A stretch of 64,000 nt of DNA from Mucilaginibacter sp. (GCF_028288185.1 NZ_JAQBOF010000030.1:1-64000), one strand, 5' to 3'; shown: positions 26,792 through 35,578, counted from the stretch's first letter. Translations and numbers: made by a program. Notes: generated by a model from the sequence alone, not told the origin.

Positions 26792-26808
26792 ACAGTAAAC
26801 ATCAGGCA

Positions 26809-27528
26809 ATGGAATGGCATATCGGATGTTCCGGATTTCATTATAAGCACTGGAAAGGAACGTTCTATCCGGATGGCCTGTCGCAGAAAAAGTGGTTTAG
26901 TTTTTATGCGCAGCACTTTAATACGCTGGAGCTTAATGTCACCTTTTATCGTTTCCCGCGGCTGCCGGTGCTGCGGAACTGGTATGACCAGGCGCCGGAC
27001 AGTTTCCGGTTTTCGGTCAAAGCGCCAAAAGCGATCACCCATTTTAAACAATTTCACCATACGGTAGACATGATAGGTGATTTTTACGGCACGATACGCA
27101 CAGGCCTGGAACAAAAACTGGGGCCGGTATTGTTCCAACTGCCGCCACGTTTGCGTTATGAAGCCGAACGCCTGCAACGCATATTGGATCAACTTGATCC
27201 GACATTCGATAACGTGCTGGAGTTTCGCCACCCCAGCTGGTGGCAGCCCGCTGTGTATGCACAATTAGCAGCCAGGCGGATCAGTTTTTGCGGCATGAGC
27301 CACCCGGAACTGCCGGATAACGTCATTGTTAATTCGCCGGTTGTTTACTATCGTTTTCATGGTGTACCCGATCTGTACCGCTCCTCCTATAGCCGGGAGG
27401 AACTGCAGCGGGTCGTGGACAAGATACGGGAGCAGAACGGCCTGGAGCAAGCCTGGTTTTACTTTAATAATGATGCGGCGGTAGCGGCCATACCAAATGC
27501 GGAACTTATGATGCAGCTGGCGCAATGA
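26809..27528 (+). CDS. DUF72 family protein (YecE-like)
   Basis: 239 residues, full length for DUF72 (PF01904), a TIM-barrel family. The signature opening W-H-I-G-C-S-G-F-H-Y-K-H-W-K-G-T-F-Y-P is present, followed by L-E-L-N-V-T-F-Y-R-F-P and F-R-F-S-V-K-A-P-K. Later V-Y-Y-R-F-H-G and the terminal F-N-N-D segment also fit. The biochemical function of DUF72 is not firmly known. It appears intact, and shares the GC-rich composition of the segment that ends just before the tRNA. Members often sit beside stress-response genes. Confidence 0.9.
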   Translation: MEWHIGCSGFHYKHWKGTFYPDGLSQKKWFSFYAQHFNTLELNVTFYRFPRLPVLRNWYDQAPDSFRFSVKAPKAITHFKQFHHTVDMIGDFYGTIRTGLEQKLGPVLFQLPPRLRYEAERLQRILDQLDPTFDNVLEFRHPSWWQPAVYAQLAARRISFCGMSHPELPDNVIVNSPVVYYRFHGVPDLYRSSYSREELQRVVDKIREQNGLEQAWFYFNNDAAVAAIPNAELMMQLAQ

Positions 27529-27578
27529 ATTTTTAAACCAAAATTATTTTTTAATTGTTACTTATCAATCTATACATT

Positions 27579-27637
27579 ATGAAAAAATAAACTTATTATT
27601 TGTGGCTGCCGCGGCAGCCGGGCTGTTACAGGCCTGA
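27579..27637 (+). pseudogene. Lipoprotein signal-peptide remnant
   Basis: ATG at 27579 is followed at once by a stop, but one frame over the bases read I-N-L-L-F-V-A-A-A-A-A-G-L-L-Q-A and then TGA where a lipobox Cys codon (TGC or TGT) would be expected. This looks like the first 20 codons of a lipoprotein gene broken by a frameshift and truncated. It is the last trace of the GC-rich segment before the tRNA terminator. Confidence 0.4.
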
Positions 27638-27693
27638 TTAGGAAGCAAAGCTATCAGCTGAACCGCTTTATGTTTTATCACGGTTTTATCAGA

Positions 27694-27728
27694 AAGAAAA
27701 AAGGCATCTACGAAGATCGTAAATGCCT
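27694..27728 (-). terminator. Intrinsic terminator of the tRNA-Ala gene
   Basis: On the minus strand a 12-bp stem with one mismatch (AGGCATTTACGA with TCGTAGATGCCT, plus-strand 27702-27728) is followed by a run of T (plus-strand A-run 27694-27701). It lies about ten bases beyond the tRNA 3' end, the expected place for its terminator. Confidence 0.75.
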
Positions 27729-27738
27729 GATTATCAGG

Positions 27739-27812
<74 letters not shown>

Positions 27813-28821
27813 TTTTTGAGTTTGTAGTGGGTTAGCCGTTTGCAGTACTTATCTATGAATATCACTGCCAACTATAGACTGATAACTGCCGACTAACTTG
27901 GGACGGCAAATCTAACAAAAAGATGGCAAGTTGAAAATTTAAGTGATGAAAAACTATTGTACAGCTATAAGTGCGCATCGGTTCGCCTAAAATTACAGCA
28001 AAATTACCACTAGTCATGTTTTTCTTATTATTGTTATAACTAGACTAATAACAGTGATCGATGTTCTTAGCAGATAATCAACCTTTAACCCGCGAGGATA
28101 TTTAGCTTTCCCCACAAAAAATCTGCTTGATCCGATACTACTTTCTTTTTATTCCGTTTAGCTAAAATCCATGCTTAGAAGCTTCGCCCCTCCCAATTTT
28201 CGGACTGATCCCTGATCTCATAAAACATTGTCATTTAGGAAAAATATAAAAACAAGTAAGGCCCCTGATGGGCAGGGGCCTTTACTAAACCAATTATAAA
28301 CCTAAATTATGAGAAGACTATTTTAACATGCGTAGAGTTGTTATCTCGTTTGCATGGTGTAAAGGTAACACTAACATTTTAATTATGCAAATATATTTTT
28401 GTAATTTTTTTGTAAAAATGACACAGGCGCCTATTAAATTAGCAATTTATTGAATGAAACGTTATCATTATACTAATATTATACAAATAAACTAATTTTA
28501 CTTTAACTATTAGGTGTTTTCTTATTAAAATATTTTTTTTAAGCAATTTGAAGTTGAATTTTAAGTGTTTTTTGAAAAATATATCAAAAAATATCATAAT
28601 TTAATAAAAATCATCTATTTCCAGTAGCTTTTTGAAATGGTTTTACTGAAAAAATTAAAAATATCTCTCAAAAATATTTTGTAACATTTTTTTGACACAT
28701 ATTATAATATTAATAATTCATTTTGCTAGTTGCTTGTAAAATAACAGTGTGCGAAAATATTACCTTTATTAAACATGTATGTTAAAATGCTTTTACATTT
28801 TTGTAATCATTTATAACATAT
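27813..28821. other. Long AT-rich spacer holding one structured element
   Basis: About 1 kb without a convincing gene. Just upstream of the tRNA (27840-27900) are loosely iterated words of the ACTGCC/ACTGATAACTGCC kind. At 28258-28326 is the hairpin-plus-tail element listed separately. From 28340 to 28821 the sequence is extremely AT-rich, with no frame of note; the promoter of the MFS gene at 28822 must lie at its right end. I see nothing else in it. Confidence 0.6.
28258..28326 (+). ncRNA. Conserved hairpin-tail element, copy A (candidate structured RNA or leader)
   Basis: A perfect 10-bp stem (AAGGCCCCTG with CAGGGGCCTT, 28258-28282) closes the loop ATGGG. It is followed by the tail ACTAAACCAATTATAAACC (28284-28302) and a tiny frame ATG-AGA-AGA-CTA-TTT-TAA at 28309-28326. 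The same loop, tail and ATGAGA occur in a second copy at 60995-61050, with compensating base changes in the stem. It may be a small RNA, a leader with a peptide, or a decayed gene start. Confidence 0.5.
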
Positions 28822-30033
28822 ATGCCCGCAGCTAATACAAAAAAAGCAACTCCACATTTAAGTACAACAACATTATGGGTAATGACTATTACTACCGGGT
28901 TGGTTGTTGCCAATTTATATTACAACCAACCTTTATTGGTCGAAATTAGCCGCACTTTTAATGTAACCAGTGCAAAGGCGGGCCAGGTATCGGTACTTAC
29001 ACAAGTTGGTTATGCCTTGGGTATGTTCTTTTTCATTCCGCTGGCTGATATGTTTAAACGCAAAAAATTAATGCTGATTAATTTTGCTTTTGTGGTGTTG
29101 TCATTAATATTGGCCGGCATGGCACCCAGTATTAATATATTATTAGTAGCAAGCTTCCTTATAGGCGCTTCATCCATGATACCGCAATTATTGATACCTA
29201 TGACTGCGCACTTAGCTAACCCAAGCGAGCGCGGAAAGAAAATAGGCTTTGTAATGAGTGGTTTACTTATTGGCATATTACTGTCCCGGACATTTAGTGG
29301 TATTGTTGCCGCGCATTTCGGCTGGCGTAGTATGTTTTATATCGCGGCAGGCTTAATGGTAATAATGTGGGCATTGGTATATCTTTTATTACCCGAAGTT
29401 GAACCTGATTATAAAGGAAGCTATAAAAACCTAATGCTATCCATGGTCCATTTAATACGCGATGAGCCGAAGTTGCGCTTAGCCACGCTGCGTGGGGCTT
29501 TATGCTTTGCCTGTTTCAGCGCGTTTTGGAGCACACTTACTTTCTTACTAAAACAAAATTTCAATCTGGGCAGTGATGTTGCCGGTCTATTTGGGCTTGT
29601 CGGCGCTTTTGGCGCTTTGTCTGCTAGCGCAATGGGCCGATTGAGTGATAAAATGGATCCTTATCATTTATCAACCTTTACTTTGGCGTTGGTAATTATA
29701 TCATTTATTGTGTTCGCTTTTTCGGGCCATAGTATGGCGGGCCTGATAATAGGCGTGATATTAATGGATATGGGTGTGCAGGCAACGCACATATCAAATC
29801 AAGCTATCATATTCGCTATTAATCCGGGCGCACGAAACCGCATTAATACTATCTATATGGTTACTTATTTTATTGGCGGTGCATTGGGAACTTTAATAGC
29901 TACCCAGCTTTGGTATGGCTATCAATGGAACGGTGTATGTATATTGGGTATAACAATATCAACACTTGCTATGGGAATACACCTGTTTAACCGCAAAAAA
30001 ATACAGAATAAAGCTACAGTTGTACAGTCCTGA
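28822..30033 (+). CDS. MFS transporter
   Basis: 403 residues with 12 predicted membrane helices. Visible family features are G-L-V-V-A-N-L-Y-Y-N-Q-P-L-L in helix 1, the motif A loop P-L-A-D-M-F-K-R-K-K-L between helices 2 and 3, the duplicated second half beginning F-G-L-V-G-A-F-G-A-L with G-R-L-S-D-K-M, and F-A-I-N-P-G-A-R-N-R-I-N-T-I-Y near the C-terminal part. This is the sub-group of proton-driven exporters of unknown substrate common in Bacteroidota. It stands alone after a long AT-rich upstream region. It appears complete. Confidence 0.9.
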   Translation: MPAANTKKATPHLSTTTLWVMTITTGLVVANLYYNQPLLVEISRTFNVTSAKAGQVSVLTQVGYALGMFFFIPLADMFKRKKLMLINFAFVVLSLILAGMAPSINILLVASFLIGASSMIPQLLIPMTAHLANPSERGKKIGFVMSGLLIGILLSRTFSGIVAAHFGWRSMFYIAAGLMVIMWALVYLLLPEVEPDYKGSYKNLMLSMVHLIRDEPKLRLATLRGALCFACFSAFWSTLTFLLKQNFNLGSDVAGLFGLVGAFGALSASAMGRLSDKMDPYHLSTFTLALVIISFIVFAFSGHSMAGLIIGVILMDMGVQATHISNQAIIFAINPGARNRINTIYMVTYFIGGALGTLIATQLWYGYQWNGVCILGITISTLAMGIHLFNRKKIQNKATVVQS

Positions 30034-30237
30034 GTACTTCGTTAAAAATTAGTGTTCTGTTTTTCTATACACTTTTTTAAGTTAAGCATGTTTTTTTTCA
30101 TCACTTCAATTAGCTTATTTTAAGTGTTTTATACGCTATTGCAAAATAAATCAGACTTATTGATGACTTTTTTTCGCCCTATTTCAAATCTTGGCATTTG
30201 TTTGGAATAGTATTTATTAACCATCAGGATATCGATT

Positions 30238-30420
30238 ATGATTATCGACCATAAAAAATCGGAAGAGCCAAAGGAAAAGGAATGGGAAAACCCCTCTGAC
30301 CCAACAAAGTCTACTGATGAGCGCGACAAGGAACAAATGCTACGTCAGTATAAAGAAGCCAAACGCCGACACGACAATTTAAGTGAAACTGACGATAAGG
30401 AAACTAAAAAAGAAAATTAA
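30238..30420 (+). CDS. Small charged protein, unknown function
   Basis: 60 residues with over half charged residues (Lys, Glu, Asp, Arg), probably a soluble helix or disordered. It begins M-I-I-D-H-K-K-S-E-E-P-K-E-K-E-W-E-N-P-S-D-P. Eighteen bases after its stop come two further small genes on the same strand, so the three may form a short transcript ending at the terminator near 30831-30863. No family was recognised. Confidence 0.5.
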   Translation: MIIDHKKSEEPKEKEWENPSDPTKSTDERDKEQMLRQYKEAKRRHDNLSETDDKETKKEN

Positions 30421-30438
30421 AATATTAAAACATACATT

Positions 30439-30594
30439 ATGAAAACAATCAATCAGAAACCAGCAGTAAGCAAATTAGTGGTACGCTTTGATAACGAATT
30501 AAGAGAGATCATAATGAATGATCTGAAAATGCTAAGAGGTGCAAAATATAATTTTTTAAAAGCGATTAAAAACGAGCAATTATCTGTTGCCTAA
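30439..30594 (+). CDS. Tiny protein, first of a tandem paralogous pair
   Basis: 51 residues (stop TAA 30592-30594), starting M-K-T-I-N-Q-K-P-A-V-S-K-L-V-V-R-F-D-N-E-L-R. It aligns with the next small gene (30630-30782) over the first 33 residues: M-K-T-x-x-Q-K-P-A, S-x-L-x-x-R-[FY]-D-N-E-L, then M-x-x-D-L-K. The conserved core with changed third positions argues for selection at the protein level. Function is unknown; a small helix with alternating charge could bind nucleic acid or another protein. The A-rich leader before the ATG is like that of normal genes here. Confidence 0.65.
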   Translation: MKTINQKPAVSKLVVRFDNELREIIMNDLKMLRGAKYNFLKAIKNEQLSVA

Positions 30595-30629
30595 CTAATT
30601 AAAACATTCACTTTAAAAGACATCTACCT

Positions 30630-30782
30630 ATGAAAACTTTACAACAAAAACCGGCAACCAGTGAATTACTTATCCGTTACGACAATGAGTTAAAAAAAAT
30701 GTTAATGGCAGACCTTAAATCTTTTAAGGAAAGAGGTCAGTTCACCAGCAACAACCAGCCAGCTGCACAACGAGCTGCCTGA
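30630..30782 (+). CDS. Tiny protein, second of a tandem paralogous pair
   Basis: 50 residues (stop TGA 30780-30782), starting M-K-T-L-Q-Q-K-P-A-T-S-E-L-L-I-R-Y-D-N-E-L-K-K. It shares the S-x-L-x-x-R-x-D-N-E-L core with the gene 35 bases upstream but has a different, Gln/Ala-rich C-terminus (S-N-N-Q-P-A-A-Q-R-A-A). After it comes another ATGAAAAC start (30820, M-K-T-I-K-P) that runs directly into a terminator and encodes only 15 residues, possibly a third, decayed copy. Confidence 0.65.
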   Translation: MKTLQQKPATSELLIRYDNELKKMLMADLKSFKERGQFTSNNQPAAQRAA

Positions 30783-30830
30783 TCAATATATACATCTACC
30801 TATAAAAATCTACTTACCTATGAAAACGAT

Positions 30831-30863
30831 AAAGCCCCGCAATTTGCGAGGCTCTATTTTTTT
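30831..30863. terminator. Intrinsic terminator
   Basis: An 8-position stem with one C-A mismatch (AGCCCCGC 30833-30840 with GCGAGGCT 30846-30853), loop AATTT, followed by a run of seven T at 30857-30863. It closes the small-gene run on the plus strand. The lpxB stop codon lies inside it, so it may also affect the end of lpxB mRNA. Confidence 0.75.
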
Positions 30864-31966
30864 GTAGCATATTTTACAATCAGTTTCGCAGTTTTTGCTG
30901 ATGCTCCGGGCGAGCCCATTTTTTGATCAAGCTCATCATAGTTAGCCAGCATAGCTCGGCGATACTCTTCGTTATTAATGATCAAGTCTAATTTGGCACC
31001 AATAGTAACCGGTGTATAATCGCCCTGGATCAATTCGTTTACTATACCCCGGTTAACTATTAAATTAACCAACGATATAAATTTTATTTTAATCACCATA
31101 CGCGCAATACCTATAGATATAGGATTGCCTTTATAAACCACTATTTGTGGTACATTAAATAAAGCAGCCTCTAAAGTAGCAGTGCCTGACGCGACTACAG
31201 CAGCATGGGCGTTGCTCAAAATATCATAAGTACTGTTAAACAAAACGGGAATCGGCCTGCCGTTTAAATACTGGCTATAATAATCAGTATTAAATGATGG
31301 CGCGCCTGCTATTACAAATTGATAATCGGGATATTGATTAGCAACGGCAATCATATCCGGCAGTAAATAATTAATTTCCTGCTTGCGGCTACCGGGTAAC
31401 AGAGCGATTATCTTTTTACCGGTGAGATTGTTTTTTTGCAGGAAATCAGCATCAGGTTTAAAAGCCGCTACAGCATCTAATAACGGGTTGCCAACATAAT
31501 CAACCTTCATACCCCAGTCTTTATAAAAATCAACCTCGAACGGTAGGATGCAGAATAAATGATCAACAATCTTCTTGATTTTCAGCACCCGTTTTTGGTT
31601 CCAGGCCCAAACTTTTGGGGAGATATAATAATTAACCGGCAGGTTGTTTTCTTTAGCGAAGGCCGCGATCTTTAAATTAAAGCCCGGGAAATCTATCAGT
31701 ATTAAAACATCGGGATGATAGCTAGCAATATCAAGCTTGCAAAAGGCAAGGTTCTTTAATATGGTGCGCAGGTTTGCGGCTACCTCAAAAAAGCCCATAA
31801 AGGCCATGTCAGCAAAATGTTTTACTAAGGTACCGCCTTCGGCTTTCATCAGGTCGCCGCCAAAAAAGCGAAATTCAGCTTCGGGGTCTACCTTTTTTAG
31901 CTCTTTCATTAAACTAGCCCCGTGCAGATCGCCCGAAGCCTCGCCGGCTACCAGGTAATATTTCAT
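30854..31966 (-). CDS. lpxB: Lipid-A-disaccharide synthase
   Basis: 370 residues, the usual length for LpxB (GT19). It condenses UDP-2,3-diacylglucosamine with lipid X to form the lipid A disaccharide at the inner face of the inner membrane. The N-terminus K-Y-Y-L-V-A-G-E-A-S-G-D-L-H-G-A is diagnostic, followed by F-F-G-G-D, L-I-D-F-P-G-F-N-L, and Y-Y-I-S-P-K-V-W-A-W, then L-P-G-S-R-K-Q-E-I and A-S-G-T-A-T-L-E-A-A near the C-terminus. The neighbour surE on the same strand is a common Bacteroidota arrangement. The spacer to surE holds a word-repeat hairpin. Confidence 0.97.
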   Translation of the reverse strand: MKYYLVAGEASGDLHGASLMKELKKVDPEAEFRFFGGDLMKAEGGTLVKHFADMAFMGFFEVAANLRTILKNLAFCKLDIASYHPDVLILIDFPGFNLKIAAFAKENNLPVNYYISPKVWAWNQKRVLKIKKIVDHLFCILPFEVDFYKDWGMKVDYVGNPLLDAVAAFKPDADFLQKNNLTGKKIIALLPGSRKQEINYLLPDMIAVANQYPDYQFVIAGAPSFNTDYYSQYLNGRPIPVLFNSTYDILSNAHAAVVASGTATLEAALFNVPQIVVYKGNPISIGIARMVIKIKFISLVNLIVNRGIVNELIQGDYTPVTIGAKLDLIINNEEYRRAMLANYDELDQKMGSPGASAKTAKLIVKYATKK

Positions 31967-31977
31967 TTGAAAATAAT

Positions 31978-32020
31978 AAGTGAATGAGTGAATGAGTGAA
32001 TGAGTGATTTCGATTCACTT
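31978..32020. repeat. Word-repeat spacer (GAGTGAAT word)
   Basis: Tandem copies of the octamer GAGTGAAT occupy 31981-32006, and a partial complement (CGATTCACTT) follows at about 32011-32020, so a hairpin can form. It lies between surE and lpxB. The same word recurs in other spacers of this window. Confidence 0.7.
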
Positions 32021-32068
32021 ATTTGTAAAAGAATTTTCATGACAGCTTCATTCATGGTTTTGATACAG

Positions 32069-32833
32069 TTAAGCGTTAAACTTCCAGCTATTTAATACGG
32101 GGATGGCATGATGCGCTGTCATATCAAACTGGATAGGCACTACCGATACATAATTATTGTCTAAAGCCCATGAGTCCGTATCCTCACCCCGATCATTAAG
32201 TTGAAAAACTCCGCTTAGCCAATAATAAGGGCGTTTGTATGGATCAATTCTTTCGTCAAACTCCTCGGCCCATTTCGCGTTTGCCTGGCGGCAAATTTTT
32301 ATACCTTTTATATGTGCCCCTGCAGGAAAGTTTACATTTAATAAAGTTGCAGTAGGCAATCCGTTTTGTAGAACCTGCAGAGCAATTTCTTTAACATATC
32401 TTATACAGTGACTAAAATCAGCACCCAATGTATAATCATCTAAAGAAAAACCAATGGACGGGATACTCTCAATAGCCCCCTCAACCGCCGCCGACATAGT
32501 ACCCGAGTACAGCACATTGATACCATTATTTAACCCGTGGTTGATACCCGATACACAAAGGTCAGGTTTTTTACCTTTAAATATTTTAGTGACGGCCAAC
32601 TTCACACAATCAACTGGGGTTCCCGAGCAACTGTACATTTCAATGCCCTCGTAAATGTCAACTTTGTCTAACCGCAGTGGTTTACCTATAGTTATAGCGT
32701 GGCCCATGCCAGATTGCGGGCTATCGGGCGCTACAACAACCACGCGGCCTATATCTTTCATGGCGTGCATTAGCACTTTTATACCAGGCGCGGTTATGCC
32801 GTCATCGTTTACTACTAGTATGTTGGGTTTCAT
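32069..32833 (-). CDS. surE: 5'/3'-nucleotidase SurE
   Basis: 254 residues, full length for SurE, a metal-dependent survival-protein phosphatase acting on nucleoside monophosphates. The metal-binding N-terminus I-L-V-V-N-D-D-G-I-T-A-P-G-I is exact, and V-V-V-A-P-D-S-P-Q-S-G-M-G-H, G-T-P-V-D-C-V and S-G-I-N-H-G-L-N-N-G follow in the usual order. The sequence TAATTTCG, one base off the Bacteroidota -7 consensus, lies five bases upstream of the ATG, so the transcript may have almost no leader. It is followed by lpxB on the same strand. Confidence 0.97.
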   Translation of the reverse strand: MKPNILVVNDDGITAPGIKVLMHAMKDIGRVVVVAPDSPQSGMGHAITIGKPLRLDKVDIYEGIEMYSCSGTPVDCVKLAVTKIFKGKKPDLCVSGINHGLNNGINVLYSGTMSAAVEGAIESIPSIGFSLDDYTLGADFSHCIRYVKEIALQVLQNGLPTATLLNVNFPAGAHIKGIKICRQANAKWAEEFDERIDPYKRPYYWLSGVFQLNDRGEDTDSWALDNNYVSVVPIQFDMTAHHAIPVLNSWKFNA

Positions 32834-32869
32834 TAGGGCGAAATTACTGTTTATATATTTCGATAAGAA

Positions 32870-33268
32870 TTAAGACAGATGCTTTAATTTCTTATAAACC
32901 TGTTCAATTGCCTTGTAATATCTAGAATTAATAATTTCTACGGCTTTTTGGGCTATAGCCTCGTCATAAGTATAAGCTATTTCACCCCGTTTTTCAAGCA
33001 TATGAATCCATATGATATCATTATCAATAATTTGATTTTGAAAAGCTTCTTTTATTATTTCTTTGGGATAAATAATAGTCAGTCCTTGTTCTTGGAGTAA
33101 GTCTTTAATTGTTTTTAAAGCCAGTAGAAAGGTAGATTCTAACGATCTTACTAAGCCACTAGCTTCAAGTAAGGTGTAAGTTTGTATTTCTACCGCAGCC
33201 GTAAAAAACAAAAAAGCTTTTTCAAAACTTTGAAATTGTTTTTTCCAGTGTACATCTTTGTTTTCCAT
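32870..33268 (-). CDS. HEPN-like nucleotidyltransferase partner (HI0074 type), orphan
   Basis: 132 residues, all helical, matching the nucleotidyltransferase substrate-binding family (HI0074; HEPN superfamily). Signs are the opening W-K-K-Q-F-Q-S-F-E-K-A-F, the middle L-E-S-T-F-L-L-A-L-K-T-I-K-D-L-L and W-I-H-M-L-E-K-R with T-Y-D-E-A. These proteins normally pair with a MNT nucleotidyltransferase as a toxin-antitoxin module. No MNT gene is next to it. The usual R-N-x-x-x-H motif reads R94-G-E-I-A-Y99, so the catalytic His appears replaced by Tyr. It is either an inactive relic or a protein with another role. Confidence 0.78.
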   Translation of the reverse strand: MENKDVHWKKQFQSFEKAFLFFTAAVEIQTYTLLEASGLVRSLESTFLLALKTIKDLLQEQGLTIIYPKEIIKEAFQNQIIDNDIIWIHMLEKRGEIAYTYDEAIAQKAVEIINSRYYKAIEQVYKKLKHLS

Positions 33269-33283
33269 TATCGAAAATACATT

Positions 33284-33667
33284 TCATTTTACCCTTGTCC
33301 AATCAACTTTTTTGTCAAGCTTTACTTTTTTATCTTGCCATTTACCTTTAACTAATTCACCCGAACTAATACAATACAATCCTTTTTCTTTGATGATATA
33401 TTGCTGCCTAAAGTAGTATGCCTTTCCACCGTCTTCGGAATGAGAATCATCTTTCTCAGTTATAAATAAGGTGTCTTTTATTATTTTATAAGTACAATTT
33501 AATGTGTAATTGAGTTCACAATCATATGAAAATGCTTTACCGTTTTCCTTTAATTTCAAAGTATTTACGCATCCTTTTGCGATTTTACGATTCCATTGAG
33601 AATTAATCCACTTGCTATTAACCTGTAGTACAATTAAAGTTAAAAGCATCAAACAAAATTTCATCAT
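33284..33667 (-). CDS. Hypothetical secreted protein
   Basis: 127 residues with a short N-terminal hydrophobic segment (F-C-L-M-L-L-T-L-I-V-L-Q-V-N-S) that looks like a signal peptide. The mature part is a Lys-rich beta sequence with several Cys residues and a repeating strand-turn pattern, similar to small lipocalin-like or META-type domains, but no clear family. It sits 15 bases before the HEPN-like gene and just after acs on the same strand. Confidence 0.6.
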   Translation of the reverse strand: MMKFCLMLLTLIVLQVNSKWINSQWNRKIAKGCVNTLKLKENGKAFSYDCELNYTLNCTYKIIKDTLFITEKDDSHSEDGGKAYYFRQQYIIKEKGLYCISSGELVKGKWQDKKVKLDKKVDWTRVK

Positions 33668-33676
33668 AATCTAAAC

Positions 33677-35578
33677 CTACAACGCTCCCGCCTTTATCTC
33701 CTCAACTACACCCGGGTCAAGTAGCGTAGAAGTATCGCCTAAGTTCGAAGTATCACCCTCGGCTATCTTTCTTAATATACGGCGCATGATCTTGCCCGAA
33801 CGTGTTTTAGGCAAACCGGTTACAAACTGAATTTTATCGGGCCTGGCAATAGCGCCTATAATACGGGTAACTGTCATCATGATATCCTTGCGGGTTAACT
33901 CATCATCGCCATGCTTATTAGGGCATACTACAAATGCGTAAACGCCCTGTCCTTTAATATCATGCGGATAACCTACTACGGCCGATTCAACTACACTGCT
34001 ATGCATATTTATAGCATTTTCCACCTCGGCAGTACCTATGCGGTGGCCAGATACATTAAGCACATCATCAACACGGCCGGTTATACGGTAATAACCATCT
34101 TCATCTCGCATGCATCCATCGCCGGTAAAGTACATATCCGGGTAAGTTGCAAAATAAGTGGTGCGGCAACGCTCATGGTCGCCATAAGTAGTACGCAGCA
34201 TGCCCGGCCATGGGAACTTGATACATAAGTTACCGTTTACACCATTACCGTCAATTACTTTACCATATTCATCCATTAATACCGGTTGTACACCCGGTAA
34301 CGGCAAGGTAGCATAGCCGGGTTTTAAGGGGGTGATACCCGCAATCGGGCTTATCATGTGCCCACCGTTTTCGGTTTGCCACCAGGTATCAACGATAGGA
34401 CAGTTGCCGTGGCCTATCTTTTCATCAAACCAGTGCCAGGCTTCTTCATTAATAGGCTCCCCTACTGATCCTAATTTAGTAAGCGAGCTCAGATCCTTGC
34501 CTTTAACCAAGTCATCTCCAAAACTCATTAATGAGCGTATAGCTGTTGGCGCTGTATATAATATGTTTACTTTAAATTTTTCTACTATCTCCCATAAACG
34601 GCCCGGACTTGGGTAAGTTGGTATCCCCTCGAACATTAGTGAGGTTGCTCCCTGCGATAGCGGCCCGTATACAATATAAGAGTGACCGGTTATCCAGCCA
34701 ATGTCTGCGGTGCAGAAATAAATTTCGTTAGGCTGATATTGAAACGTAGTATCAAAAGTAAAACCAGTATAAACCATATAACCGCCGCAAGTATGCACCA
34801 CACCTTTTGGTTTACCTGTCGAGCCTGATGTATATAAGATAAACAACATATCCTCCGCATCCATTTCTTCGGCAGAGCAATTTAGATTACCTTGTGTTTC
34901 TACTTTTTTAACTTCGTCTTCCCACCAAACATCACGGCCTTTTATCATGGCAACTGGTGTGCGGGTACGGGTGAGCACAATAACTTTCTGTACGGTTGGG
35001 CAAGTTACCAGCGCATCGTCAATAATTGATTTTAGCGGCACTTCTTTATTACCCCTAAAACTACCGTCAGATGTTATAACAATATTACAGGTTGCATCCT
35101 GTATTCGATCTGCTATAGAATTTGCAGAAAATCCTCCAAAAACAACCGAGTGAATAGCACCAATACGAGCACAAGCTAAAATAGCAATAGCCAGCTCGGG
35201 CACCATGGGCATATATATACAAATACGATCGCCCTTTTTTGCACCGTTGTTTTTAAGCACGTTGGCAAACTGGCAAACCTTGTCGTGTAGTTGCCGGTAG
35301 GTTAATATGCGATGATCTTCTTTAGGATCGTTAGGCTCCCAAATAATAGCGGGCTTATCGCCAATAGTATCCAGGTGACGGTCTAAACAATTTTCGGTGA
35401 TATTTAGTGTAGCACCCTGGAACCACTTAATTTTTGGTTCTTTAAAGTTCCATTCTAAAACCCTGTCCCACTTTTTTTTCCATAAAAAACTATCGGCTAT
35501 ACCGGCCCAAAATTCTTCTGGTTGATCTATACTGTATTTATAAACTTCTTTGTAATGGTCGAATGAGGTAATTTTCAT
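33677..35578 (-). CDS. acs: Acetyl-CoA synthetase
   Basis: 633 residues, the full Acs length. It makes acetyl-CoA from acetate, ATP and CoA through acetyl-AMP. Motifs include the phosphate loop Y-T-S-G-S-T-G-K-P-K-G-V, the W-W-Q-T-E-N-G-G-H motif around the acyl pocket with its Trp (V-D-T-W-W-Q-T-E), the hinge Y-F-T-G-D-G-C, and the C-terminal P-K-T-R-S-G-K-I-M-R-R-I with the acetylatable Lys. The Thr/Trp pattern and length favour acetate over longer acids. It is transcribed away from rpmB; no clear promoter box was found upstream. Confidence 0.96.
   Translation of the reverse strand: MKITSFDHYKEVYKYSIDQPEEFWAGIADSFLWKKKWDRVLEWNFKEPKIKWFQGATLNITENCLDRHLDTIGDKPAIIWEPNDPKEDHRILTYRQLHDKVCQFANVLKNNGAKKGDRICIYMPMVPELAIAILACARIGAIHSVVFGGFSANSIADRIQDATCNIVITSDGSFRGNKEVPLKSIIDDALVTCPTVQKVIVLTRTRTPVAMIKGRDVWWEDEVKKVETQGNLNCSAEEMDAEDMLFILYTSGSTGKPKGVVHTCGGYMVYTGFTFDTTFQYQPNEIYFCTADIGWITGHSYIVYGPLSQGATSLMFEGIPTYPSPGRLWEIVEKFKVNILYTAPTAIRSLMSFGDDLVKGKDLSSLTKLGSVGEPINEEAWHWFDEKIGHGNCPIVDTWWQTENGGHMISPIAGITPLKPGYATLPLPGVQPVLMDEYGKVIDGNGVNGNLCIKFPWPGMLRTTYGDHERCRTTYFATYPDMYFTGDGCMRDEDGYYRITGRVDDVLNVSGHRIGTAEVENAINMHSSVVESAVVGYPHDIKGQGVYAFVVCPNKHGDDELTRKDIMMTVTRIIGAIARPDKIQFVTGLPKTRSGKIMRRILRKIAEGDTSNLGDTSTLLDPGVVEEIKAGAL

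Noticed and set aside
25297..27264. Several long minus-strand frames opposite the MmgE/PrpD and DUF72 genes
   Set aside because: They are the mirror frames of GC-rich coding sequence; they have no recognisable motifs, and the plus-strand proteins match known families from end to end.
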